From Caryophanales bacterium UBA1744 (GTDB taxonomy: Bacteria; Bacillota_I; Bacilli_A; RFN20; CAG-826): DNA of 12,336 bases. Positions 1 to 6,235 of the stretch are shown here, in pieces. A program made the translations under genes and the position numbers. Under the pieces are notes generated by a model. It worked only from the letters and a program-made list of their open reading frames with translations, was not told the origin of the DNA and did not search any database. How positions within the stretch are numbered: position 1 is the first letter of the stretch; the number at the start of each line of letters is the position of its first letter. The DNA lies in NCBI GenBank assembly GCA_002314915.1, contig DCHU01000031.1, forward strand, positions 12,944 through 25,279, read 5' to 3'.

Positions 1-342
1 ACGAGGAACACCAGGAAAGAGAGCAGGTCATTAGAACTAGAAGAAACTAGTGGTATCAAAGATAAGGATAAGAGTTTTGAAAGAATAAAGGCCATCCAAG
101 ATAAGGCATACTCAATCTCTAACCAATTAGATTTCGAGAGGGTTATCGAGATAGTGGCGATATTATTCTTGTCTCTTATTCCTTTTGTCGTAAGCGAGAA
201 CTTCACACTCAATTACTACTTGCTCCATTTCTTCGCGTTGCATGCTTTAAATTCGTCAATTCATGAAGTGGTGGAATACCATCTCAGAATACCTGATAGA
301 CAAAAGAATAAGGATTACTTCCTTAACTTCATCAAGAAATGA
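1..342 (+). CDS. C-terminal part of an unrecognised, probably membrane-associated protein (5' end outside window)
   Basis: The frame is open from base 1 to a TGA at 340-342, giving 113 visible codons; the true start lies outside the window. I do not recognise the family. The first ~45 residues are charged and look like a linker or helical segment. Residues ~48-64 are strongly hydrophobic (VIEIVAILFLSLIPFVV), followed after a short polar stretch by a second, weaker hydrophobic/aromatic segment (~70-80), so one or two membrane helices near the C-terminus are likely. The tail is basic (ends FIKK). Arginine codons are 4 AGG and 3 AGA out of 7, whereas era has no AGG among 10 arginines, so codon use differs from the housekeeping genes that follow. 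In Bacillus relatives phoH normally precedes ybeY; nothing here resembles PhoH. An internal GTG at 154 is in frame, but the upstream frame is open, so I treat it as internal. Confidence 0.55.
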   Translation, partial: TRNTRKESRSLELEETSGIKDKDKSFERIKAIQDKAYSISNQLDFERVIEIVAILFLSLIPFVVSENFTLNYYLLHFFALHALNSSIHEVVEYHLRIPDRQKNKDYFLNFIKK

Positions 343-348
343 TATACT
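340..348 (+). promoter_or_regulatory. Possible extended -10 promoter element for ybeY
   Basis: TGATATACT at 340-348 matches the extended -10 form TGnTATAaT with one mismatch. It overlaps the stop codon of the upstream gene. The last base of the hexamer is followed by six bases and then the A of the ybeY ATG (355), which is where transcription would be expected to start. The -35 region is poor (about TTCCTT at 319-324). No Shine-Dalgarno sequence separates this element from the ATG. A chance match cannot be excluded in AT-rich sequence. Confidence 0.4.
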
Positions 349-354
349 TACCGC

Positions 355-822
355 ATGGAAATTATCTTTGATTCTCCATTTGGAGAAGAATACGACTGGT
401 TAGAAGCCAGATACACAGCAATCGCTGAAACAGCATTTAGAATGCTAAACATCAAAAAGAACTATGAGATCGATGTATCCCTGGTTGATGATGAAACCAT
501 TCACGAAGTAAATCGTGACTATCGCGGAGTCGATCGAGTGACTGATGTCATTTCATTCGCCTTCAACGACGATAAAGACCCAAGAAACGCAATCAATGAC
601 GATGATGCCCAGGTCATGCTTGGAGAGATATTAATCTGTCTACCTCAGGCTATTAGACAGGCCGCAGACATCGGAAACACCAAAGAAAGAGAACTATCCT
701 TCTTGTTCACCCACGGTCTTTTGCACCTCTTGGGATATGACCACATGAAGAAGGAAGACGAAGAGATAATGTTCCCGTTACAGGAAAAGATATTAGGCGA
801 GGTAGGAGAGGCTCATGAATAA
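355..822 (+). CDS. ybeY: Endoribonuclease YbeY (rRNA maturation factor)
   Basis: 155 codons, the usual length for this family. YbeY is a cytoplasmic zinc-dependent single-strand endoribonuclease involved in 16S rRNA 3'-end maturation and 70S quality control. The diagnostic HGxLHLxGYDH metal site is intact: His120, His124 and His130 in HGLLHLLGYDH. The conserved RGVDRVTDVISF segment (residues 57-68), which contains the conserved arginine of the active-site cleft, and the MLGEI strand (88-92) are also present. The ATG at 355 is the only sensible start. Unlike the other genes here it has no recognisable ribosome binding site, and a -10-like element ends six bases before it. The 3' end overlaps cdd by 8 bases. 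YbeY is known to act with Era in 30S biogenesis, and era is two genes downstream. Confidence 0.95.
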   Translation: MEIIFDSPFGEEYDWLEARYTAIAETAFRMLNIKKNYEIDVSLVDDETIHEVNRDYRGVDRVTDVISFAFNDDKDPRNAINDDDAQVMLGEILICLPQAIRQAADIGNTKERELSFLFTHGLLHLLGYDHMKKEDEEIMFPLQEKILGEVGEAHE

Positions 823-1213
823 AGACGAATTACTGAAGATAGCTAGAGAGGCAAGATCTCTCTCATATTCCCCATACTCGCATTTTGCGGTTGGAGCGGC
901 AATCGAATGCACGGACGGAAGCATCTTCCTCGGTGCGAACATCGAGAATGCCTCATACCCTCTTTGCATGTGTGCTGAGAGAAACGCAATCTACAACGCA
1001 ATGATGAACGGAAAGACAAAGGATGACTTTGTTGCTTTAGCAATCGTCGCGGATACCGAAAGACCATGCAGCCCATGTGGCGCTTGCCGTCAGGTCATCA
1101 GTGAGCTTTTCCCTGAAGACGCACCAATCTATTTAGGCAATTTAGAGGGCGATACAAAAGAAACGACTATCGCCGAACTCTTGCCATTCGCATTTGATGG
1201 AGAAGATTTATGA
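815..1213 (+). CDS. cdd: Cytidine deaminase
   Basis: 132 codons, typical of the small tetrameric cytidine deaminases. The enzyme hydrolytically deaminates cytidine and deoxycytidine to uridine and deoxyuridine in pyrimidine salvage. The zinc/catalytic motif CAER (Cys53, Glu55) and the second motif PCGAC (zinc ligands Cys88 and Cys91) are intact; Glu55 is the expected proton shuttle. The nucleoside-binding segment around Asn42/Glu44 (ANIENASYP) and the N-terminal YSPYSHFAVGAA motif (18-29) are present. An additional Cys85 lies three residues before the second motif. The ribosome binding site AGGAGAGG (804-811) lies inside ybeY; the gene overlaps ybeY by 8 bases and era by 4 (ATGA), so translation is probably coupled. 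In Bacillus dgkA lies between ybeY and cdd; it is absent here. Confidence 0.96.
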   Translation: MNKDELLKIAREARSLSYSPYSHFAVGAAIECTDGSIFLGANIENASYPLCMCAERNAIYNAMMNGKTKDDFVALAIVADTERPCSPCGACRQVISELFPEDAPIYLGNLEGDTKETTIAELLPFAFDGEDL

Positions 1214-2112
1214 AATCAGGATTCTGCGCTATACTCGGCCGTCCAAACGTCGGCAAATCAACATTAATCAACGCATTACTTTCAAAGAAAGTATCTATAG
1301 TTGCGCCAAAAGCACAAACAACCCGTGATGACATCATGGGAATCTATAACGAAAAAGGTCTCCAGATCGTTTTCATCGACACTCCTGGAATGTTTGAGGG
1401 ACAGGAAGCTCTTTACAAGATGATGAACAAGAGCGCTCGCCGCTCAATCTCTGACATCGATGTCGTTTTGTACATCATCGACTCGACCATCAGAAGCTAT
1501 GAGCACGACGACAAAATACTCGCCTCAATCAAGACCGACAGCCCAATCTACATCGTCTTCAATAAAATTGATGATGTAACAGCACCTCAGATGGAGGCTT
1601 TAACACAGCACTACGCTGAGGCATTCCCAACTTATAAGCAAATCCAGATTTCCGCACTTACAAACTTCGGATTGAAGGATATCAAGAACGAGGTCGCTTC
1701 ACACTTAAACGAAGGACCGGCCTATTTCCCTGAAGAGCAGTTGACCGATAAGGACCCTAAGTTCATGGCCAAGGAAGTCATCAGAGAAAAGGTTTTGCAC
1801 TTCCTCAAACAGGAAGTCCCACATCAGTGCGCAGTCTTAATCACCAACTTCGAAGAGAAGGCTAACAATGGCGTTAAGATTGAGGCAATCATCGTCACCG
1901 AGAAAGATAAGCAGAAGGCTATCGTCATCGGAAGAGGCGGCGAGATGATCAAGAAGATCTCAATGGCAGCAAGACACGACCTTGAGAGAATGTGGAAGAA
2001 ACACGTCACTCTCGTTTGTGAAGTCGAGTGCATGCCAGACTGGAGAAATTCTCCAACAAAACTCATGAAACTCGGATATGGCGACGAGCAAGACGAATAT
2101 TCAGACGATTGA
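1210..2112 (+). CDS. era: GTPase Era
   Basis: 300 codons, the normal size. Era is an essential GTPase that binds the 3' end of 16S rRNA and helps 30S subunit assembly. The N-terminal G domain shows G1 GRPNVGKS (residues 10-17), the TTRD switch region (37-40), G3 DTPG (57-60), G4 NKID (118-121) and G5 SAL (148-150). The C-terminal KH domain has the RNA-binding GRGG loop followed by EMIK (241-248) and the helix ending ...RMWKKHVTL. The last ~20 residues form a family-variable acidic tail (GDEQDEYSDD). The start is the ATG of the ATGA junction with cdd, with GGAGA at 1199-1203. The stop is TGA at 2110-2112, which argues against a code where TGA means Trp. The 3' end overlaps recO by 35 bases. 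Confidence 0.97.
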   Translation: MKSGFCAILGRPNVGKSTLINALLSKKVSIVAPKAQTTRDDIMGIYNEKGLQIVFIDTPGMFEGQEALYKMMNKSARRSISDIDVVLYIIDSTIRSYEHDDKILASIKTDSPIYIVFNKIDDVTAPQMEALTQHYAEAFPTYKQIQISALTNFGLKDIKNEVASHLNEGPAYFPEEQLTDKDPKFMAKEVIREKVLHFLKQEVPHQCAVLITNFEEKANNGVKIEAIIVTEKDKQKAIVIGRGGEMIKKISMAARHDLERMWKKHVTLVCEVECMPDWRNSPTKLMKLGYGDEQDEYSDD

Positions 2113-2815
2113 TGGATACGTTATACGTATCTCACCCTATAAAGAAAGCGATGCGATGGTCACGGTGCTCACCGGTGACGGAGTCCGCTCATTTTCGGCG
2201 CGCGGCATCGAAAAGCCAACCAGCAAGAACTTCGCCAGCGTTCGCCAGCTTTCATATTCTCGTTTCTCATTAAACGTATCAGCCAGCGGTGGAGCATCCC
2301 TCAAAGAAGGGATTCCAATCACCTATGTTGACGGCAAGAACGATTTTGCTAGATTAGCGGCTATCTCATTTATCTCCGAACTCACTCAGAAAATGATTGA
2401 AGGCGAGGAGCACAAGGCCAAATTCGCCTTGTTGGATGGCGCGATAAAAGCCCTCAATTCAGACTTTGACCCTTTAACCATTTGCTTGGTGTATTTCGCA
2501 GGCCTTTTGAATGTCGAAGGCTGTGGTCCAAATATCGACGAATGCGCTGTATGCGGAGAGAAACACAACATAGTTGGATTCGCATTTAAAGATGGAGGAT
2601 TCCTCTGTCAGCAACACCTAGAATCCGAATATTACAGAAAAACTTCTAGAGAACTGAAAATTATCAGATACGCCTTTATGGTCGGACCTGAGAACTATAC
2701 GAGAATCGCCTTTGAGAAGAAGGAGTGCATCTCCCTCATCAAAGAAATGGCGGATCACCTCGAAACACTTACTAACACAAAGTTGAACTCTTTGCTTTTG
2801 TTATCAAAAGCCTAG
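2078..2815 (+). CDS. recO: DNA repair protein RecO
   Basis: 245 codons, usual for RecO. RecO mediates RecA loading on SSB-coated ssDNA and ssDNA annealing together with RecR (RecFOR pathway). The N-terminal OB-fold is recognisable from IDGYVIRISPYKESDAMVTVLTG (split: IDGYVIR at 11-17, YKESDAMV at 21-28), matching the family pattern GiVLr..dygEsd.i...fT. A C-terminal four-cysteine zinc site is present: Cys149, Cys156, Cys159 and Cys177, as in many Gram-positive RecO proteins. ATG 2078 is the only upstream start that keeps the first strand, and it lies 35 bases inside era. The ribosome binding site is weak, so translational coupling with era is likely. Assignment rests also on position between era and the glycyl-tRNA synthetase gene. 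Confidence 0.9.
   Translation: MATSKTNIQTIDGYVIRISPYKESDAMVTVLTGDGVRSFSARGIEKPTSKNFASVRQLSYSRFSLNVSASGGASLKEGIPITYVDGKNDFARLAAISFISELTQKMIEGEEHKAKFALLDGAIKALNSDFDPLTICLVYFAGLLNVEGCGPNIDECAVCGEKHNIVGFAFKDGGFLCQQHLESEYYRKTSRELKIIRYAFMVGPENYTRIAFEKKECISLIKEMADHLETLTNTKLNSLLLLSKA
2115..2131 (+). repeat. Perfect 7-bp inverted repeat just after the era stop codon, inside recO
   Basis: GATACGT and ACGTATC flank a TAT loop immediately after the era TGA (2110-2112), within recO codons 13-18. As RNA it could form a 7-bp hairpin that translating ribosomes leaving era would meet. The function is unknown and it may be chance, since it also encodes the conserved GYVIR strand of RecO. Confidence 0.35.
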
Positions 2816-2830
2816 TACCCTTAAAATTGG

Positions 2831-2859
2831 TTGACAACATACCGACCTCATAATAATAT
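2831..2859 (+). promoter_or_regulatory. Sigma-A type promoter of glyS (glyS-dnaG-rpoD operon)
   Basis: A perfect -35 box TTGACA (2831-2836) and a -10 box TAATAT (2854-2859) are separated by exactly 17 bases. The predicted transcription start is near 2866, giving a leader of about 75 nt before the glyS ATG. The promoter begins 16 bases after the recO stop and is the only near-consensus promoter in the window, consistent with strong expression of glyS and the downstream dnaG and rpoD. Confidence 0.85.
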
Positions 2860-2880
2860 TATGCGGTATTTTGAGGAAGG

Positions 2881-2919
2881 GCACGGCTTTAAAACTGTTT
2901 AAAGCGGTGCTTATTTTTC
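2881..2919 (+). terminator. Terminator-like hairpin within the glyS leader (possible attenuator)
   Basis: Arms GCACGGCTTTAAA (2881-2893) and TTTAAAGCGGTGC (2898-2910) pair over 13 positions with one G-G mismatch around an ACTG loop, followed by the T-rich run TTATTTTTC (2911-2919). This is the form of an intrinsic terminator. It lies downstream of the glyS promoter and upstream of the ribosome binding site AAGGAGG (2926-2932), so it would act on the glyS transcript itself as well as on read-through from recO. A further weak stem between 2871-2879 and 2916-2924 (with two G-U pairs) could extend the structure and pull the U-run into pairing. The leader is too short for a T-box and lacks the T-box core sequence. 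Confidence 0.6.
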
Positions 2920-2940
2920 TTCAAAAAGGAGGAAATTAAT

Positions 2941-4320
2941 ATGGCAAGTAAGTACTCATTCGAGAAAATTACTTCACATCTCGTTCAGACAGGATACGTT
3001 TATCCTGGATCACAAATCTACGGCGGATTATCCAACTCTTGGGACTTCGGACCTCTCGGATCTGAACTCAAGAAGAATATCAAAGGCGCTTGGTGGAAGA
3101 GATTCGTTCAGGAATCACCTACAAACGTCGGAATCGACGCAGCAATTCTCATGAACCCACGCGTTTGGGAGGCAACAGGCCACGTCTCAACATTCAACGA
3201 TCCAATGTGCGACTGCAAGGCTTGCAAAGCAAGACACCGCGCAGACAACCTCATCAAAGGTCAGTATCCTGATGCAGACACAGATGCTATGACATTTGAA
3301 GAAATGGATGCATTCATCCAGTCACACGACATGGTGTGCCCACAGTGCGGCAAGAAGGAATTCACACCAATCCGTAAGTTCAACATGATGTTCAAGACCC
3401 ACATCGGCGTCACAGATGACTCATCATCAACCGTCTACTTAAGACCAGAGACAGCACAGGGTGTCTTCGTCAACTTCAAGAACGTTCAGCGCTCAACAAG
3501 AAAGAAAGTCCCATTCGGCATCTGCAACATGGGCAAATCATTCAGAAATGAAATCACTCCAGGAAACTTCATCTTCCGCGTTCGTGAATTCGAACAGCTC
3601 GAAATGGAATTCTTCTGCAAGCCAGGAACAGACCTTGAATGGTTCGCATACTGGAAAGACTACTGCTTAAAGTTCGTCGAATCACTCGGACCAAAGGCAG
3701 AGAACTTGAGATTCAGAGACCACGAGCCAGCTGAGTTGGCATTCTACTCAAAGGCAACTACAGACGTCGAATACGATTTCCCTAACCTCGGTTGGGGCGA
3801 AATCCTCGGTGTCGCTGATAGAACAGACTACGATTTAGGCCGTCACCAGGACTTCTCCAAAGAAGACCTCACATACTTCGATCCAGAGACAAATGAGAGA
3901 TACCTCCCATTCGTCATCGAACCATCTATGGGCGTTGAGAGATTAATGCTCATGACAATGGTCGACGCATATGACGAGCAGGAACTCGAAGGTGGAGACG
4001 TTAGAACAGTCATGCACTTATTACCTGCATTAGCACCTTATAAAGCAGCTGTCTTACCTCTCTCAAAGAAGTTAAGCGACAAGGCTGACGAAGTCATCAA
4101 CCTTCTCAACAAGCATTTCTCAATCACAAGCGATATGACAGGCTCAATCGGAAAGAGATACAGAAGACAGGACGAAATCGGAACCCCATTCTGCATCACA
4201 GTCGACTTCGAGACACTCGAAGATGGCGCAGTCACAATCCGTGACAGAGACACAATGGAGCAGATCCGTTTACCAATCGACCAGTTGGTCTCATGGTTAA
4301 GCGAGAAGTGCTTCTATTAA
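2941..4320 (+). CDS. glyS: Glycyl-tRNA synthetase, single-chain alpha2 type
   Basis: 459 codons, the usual length for the homodimeric class II enzyme that attaches glycine to tRNA-Gly. This is the form found in mollicutes, staphylococci, archaea and eukaryotes, not the alpha2beta2 glyQ/glyS enzyme of Bacillus and many other bacteria. The N-terminal catalytic part carries YPGSQIYGG (21-29) and WDFGPLG (34-40). An inserted zinc-binding region has Cys90, Cys92, Cys95, Cys133 and Cys136. Class II motif 2 is FRNEI...FRVREFEQLE (201-221) and motif 3 is GVERLML (331-337). The anticodon-binding domain (about 363-459) begins LAPYKAAVLPL and contains GKRYRRQDEIGTPFC (404-418). A strong AAGGAGG lies 8 bases before the ATG. 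It occupies the slot after recO where glyQ-glyS sits in Bacillus. Confidence 0.96.
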   Translation: MASKYSFEKITSHLVQTGYVYPGSQIYGGLSNSWDFGPLGSELKKNIKGAWWKRFVQESPTNVGIDAAILMNPRVWEATGHVSTFNDPMCDCKACKARHRADNLIKGQYPDADTDAMTFEEMDAFIQSHDMVCPQCGKKEFTPIRKFNMMFKTHIGVTDDSSSTVYLRPETAQGVFVNFKNVQRSTRKKVPFGICNMGKSFRNEITPGNFIFRVREFEQLEMEFFCKPGTDLEWFAYWKDYCLKFVESLGPKAENLRFRDHEPAELAFYSKATTDVEYDFPNLGWGEILGVADRTDYDLGRHQDFSKEDLTYFDPETNERYLPFVIEPSMGVERLMLMTMVDAYDEQELEGGDVRTVMHLLPALAPYKAAVLPLSKKLSDKADEVINLLNKHFSITSDMTGSIGKRYRRQDEIGTPFCITVDFETLEDGAVTIRDRDTMEQIRLPIDQLVSWLSEKCFY

Positions 4321-4339
4321 TCCAAAAGCAAAATCAACC

Positions 4340-4351
4340 TATAACGTTATA
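4340..4351 (+). repeat. 12-bp perfect palindrome before the dnaG ribosome binding site
   Basis: TATAACGTTATA at 4340-4351 lies in the 48-base gap between glyS and dnaG and runs into GTTATAAGAAAGGAGG, which includes the dnaG ribosome binding site. The second half matches the sequence before rpoD (GTTATAAGATAAAGGGAGG). The TATAAG within it (4348-4353) resembles a -10 box, but no -35 box lies at the right distance. As RNA it would form only a weak stem; as DNA it could be an operator. Confidence 0.4.
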
Positions 4352-4368
4352 AGAAAGGAGGGGTAGCC

Positions 4369-6201
4369 ATGGATAAAGACTTAGTGGACAAAATACTTCA
4401 TGAAGCGGACATCGTAACTACCATCTCCGCTTATATCCAGGTCATCAACAAAGGAAGGGGCTATGTGTCGGTCTGCCCATTCCACGATGACAAGCATCCT
4501 TCAATGTCTATCTCGAAGGATAAGCAGATATTCAAATGCTTTGCCTGCAACACGTCGGGCAACGCGATCACATTCGTCCAGCAATACGAGAAAATCAGCT
4601 TTGACGAGGCGGCTAGAAAAGTCGCTGACATGGTCGGAATAGTCGATGAGAGACTATCCAAGAAAACGAAAGCTGAGACCATCGACCCATCTCTCAAGCC
4701 ATATTACGCATGTATCAATGACTTGCAGCAGTATTACCAGTATGGCTTAACAATTGCCGAAGGCAAAGAGGCCATGGATTACCTCGCTTCAAGAAACATC
4801 GACGCCAAACAGATTGAGAAGTATGGCATCGGTTATTCTCCGTTGGACGGAAAGAAGACCATCCAGTACTTACGCGCTAAAGGGCATTCGCTCCACACGA
4901 TAGAAGGAATCGGCATCACATTAGTTAGAAATGCCGAGACAGCATCCGACTCCAATGCCGGACGCGTCATGTTCCCTCTTAAGAACGCGGATGGACAAGT
5001 GGTGGGATTCTCAGCAAGAAGAATCAAGAAAGACGACACGGCAAAATACATAAACTCACCGGAAACGGCGATATTCCACAAAGGAAACGTCCTCTATAAC
5101 TACTCAGAGGCCAAGAGAACCGCTCGTAAGGACGGCTATATCTACCTTCTCGAGGGATTCATGGACGTCATGGCTTTAGAAAAAGCGGGAATCAGTTCCG
5201 CAGCGGCTATCATGGGAACTTCCTTAACGTCCGAGCATATCAAGATGCTTAGACGCCTAGGATGCGAGATTAGAGTATGTCTCGACGGCGACGGTCCAGG
5301 TCAGGAAGGAATGATGAAAATCACGACCCTCCTCACCAAAGCTGGATTGCCATTCAAACTCGTCTCCTATGGAGATGACCTAAGAGACCCTGACGATATC
5401 CTTCAGGAAAGCGGTGCGGAAGCGCTTCTTAAACGCATGAACAACTTGATCGATGCCTTCGATTTCCAGTTGAACTATTACACCAACACCAAGCCATTGA
5501 CGACAAACGATGACAAGAAGAAAGTCTTGTACTACTTCATGGACTTCTTGAAGAAGATGGAACCTGGATTGATTAGAGACAACTACATCGCCAAGTTATC
5601 CAAAGTGACCGGATTTGAGATGTCTCTCATTAGAGAGAAAATCAACGCCAAGAGGACGCTTGAAGCCCAGGAAGAGGTCACGATGTCGATTGAACAGGTC
5701 GAGACTGAGATCCTTCACCCAGAGCAGATAATCAAGAAACGACTCCTAAAGGCGGAGCGAGAGATGCTCTATTACATGCTCAGCAGCGTTGACGCGGTCA
5801 AGTATTTCGAAAAGAACATCGACTCATTCTATTATCCGGTCTACAACTCAATCGCAAACTTCATCATGGAGTATGTGGATGAGACTCAACACACCGCGAC
5901 GATATCCTCATTGATCGGCGAAATCTCCAATAGAGGTGGAGATGACACCGATGAGTTGATATCAAAAGTCTCTGAGGTATCAGAAGACAATATCCACCCT
6001 CCGCTTATCGAGGGTGAAACCAAGAACTTCGATGACTGCGCAATCGCAATCAAGGAGGAGAAGGAAAAGATCTTCGACAAGAAGAAAACGACCGAATCTC
6101 TCTCCGGATTAAGTCTCGAAGATCAGAAAGTGCTGCTTGCATCTTATGCTCTTAGACAAGCGCAAAGAAACCAGAAGAAGAGCAAAAACAAAAATAAATA
6201 A
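4369..6201 (+). CDS. dnaG: DNA primase DnaG
   Basis: 610 codons, normal for a bacterial primase. DnaG synthesises the RNA primers for replication and acts with the replicative helicase at the fork. The N-terminal CHC2-type zinc domain shows Cys36, His39, Cys57 and Cys60 (CPFHDDKHPS ... KCFAC). The catalytic core follows with GRVMFPL (198-204) and the KYINSPET segment (226-233), and the TOPRIM fold has Glu262 (LEGFMDVMAL), Asp306 and Asp308 (LDGDGPG) and DPDD (340-343). The C-terminal ~190 residues are helix-rich and divergent, as expected for the helicase-binding domain, and end in a lysine-rich tail. The ribosome binding site AAGGAGGGG ends five bases before the ATG. It lies between glyS and rpoD without a terminator, as part of one transcription unit. 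Confidence 0.96.
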   Translation: MDKDLVDKILHEADIVTTISAYIQVINKGRGYVSVCPFHDDKHPSMSISKDKQIFKCFACNTSGNAITFVQQYEKISFDEAARKVADMVGIVDERLSKKTKAETIDPSLKPYYACINDLQQYYQYGLTIAEGKEAMDYLASRNIDAKQIEKYGIGYSPLDGKKTIQYLRAKGHSLHTIEGIGITLVRNAETASDSNAGRVMFPLKNADGQVVGFSARRIKKDDTAKYINSPETAIFHKGNVLYNYSEAKRTARKDGYIYLLEGFMDVMALEKAGISSAAAIMGTSLTSEHIKMLRRLGCEIRVCLDGDGPGQEGMMKITTLLTKAGLPFKLVSYGDDLRDPDDILQESGAEALLKRMNNLIDAFDFQLNYYTNTKPLTTNDDKKKVLYYFMDFLKKMEPGLIRDNYIAKLSKVTGFEMSLIREKINAKRTLEAQEEVTMSIEQVETEILHPEQIIKKRLLKAEREMLYYMLSSVDAVKYFEKNIDSFYYPVYNSIANFIMEYVDETQHTATISSLIGEISNRGGDDTDELISKVSEVSEDNIHPPLIEGETKNFDDCAIAIKEEKEKIFDKKKTTESLSGLSLEDQKVLLASYALRQAQRNQKKSKNKNK

Positions 6202-6214
6202 CTCATAGAGTTAT
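6198..6214 (+). repeat. 7-bp inverted repeat between dnaG and rpoD
   Basis: ATAACTC and GAGTTAT flank an ATA loop at 6198-6214. The left arm contains the dnaG stop codon TAA (6199-6201). The right arm continues into GTTATAAGATAAAGGGAGG, where GGGAGG (6223-6228) is the rpoD ribosome binding site. It resembles the palindrome before dnaG in position and in the GTTATAAGA core. There is no T-run, so it is not a terminator; an RNA processing or regulatory role is possible. Confidence 0.4.
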
Positions 6215-6235
6215 AAGATAAAGGGAGGTCAAAAA

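Noticed and set aside
843..1076. Antisense open frames over cdd, era, dnaG, rpoD and the helicase as genes
   Set aside because: They lie opposite well-identified conserved genes, have no ribosome binding sites or recognisable domains, and have the composition expected of a reverse-strand shadow.
2110..2112. TGA read as tryptophan (Mycoplasma-type code)
   Set aside because: era, cdd and the left-edge gene end at TGA at the expected protein lengths, and all conserved tryptophans are TGG.
2871..2939. A 22-codon leader peptide starting at TTG 2871 and ending TAA 2937-2939, with Gly codons
   Set aside because: There is no ribosome binding site, the start is not ATG, and the paired GGA GGA codons are simply the glyS Shine-Dalgarno sequence. 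A second short frame from ATG 2861 would start upstream of the expected transcription start.
2866..2940. A T-box riboswitch controlling glyS
   Set aside because: The leader from the predicted start to the ATG is only about 75 nt, and the AGGGTGGNACCGCG-type T-box sequence and the stem I specifier structure are missing.
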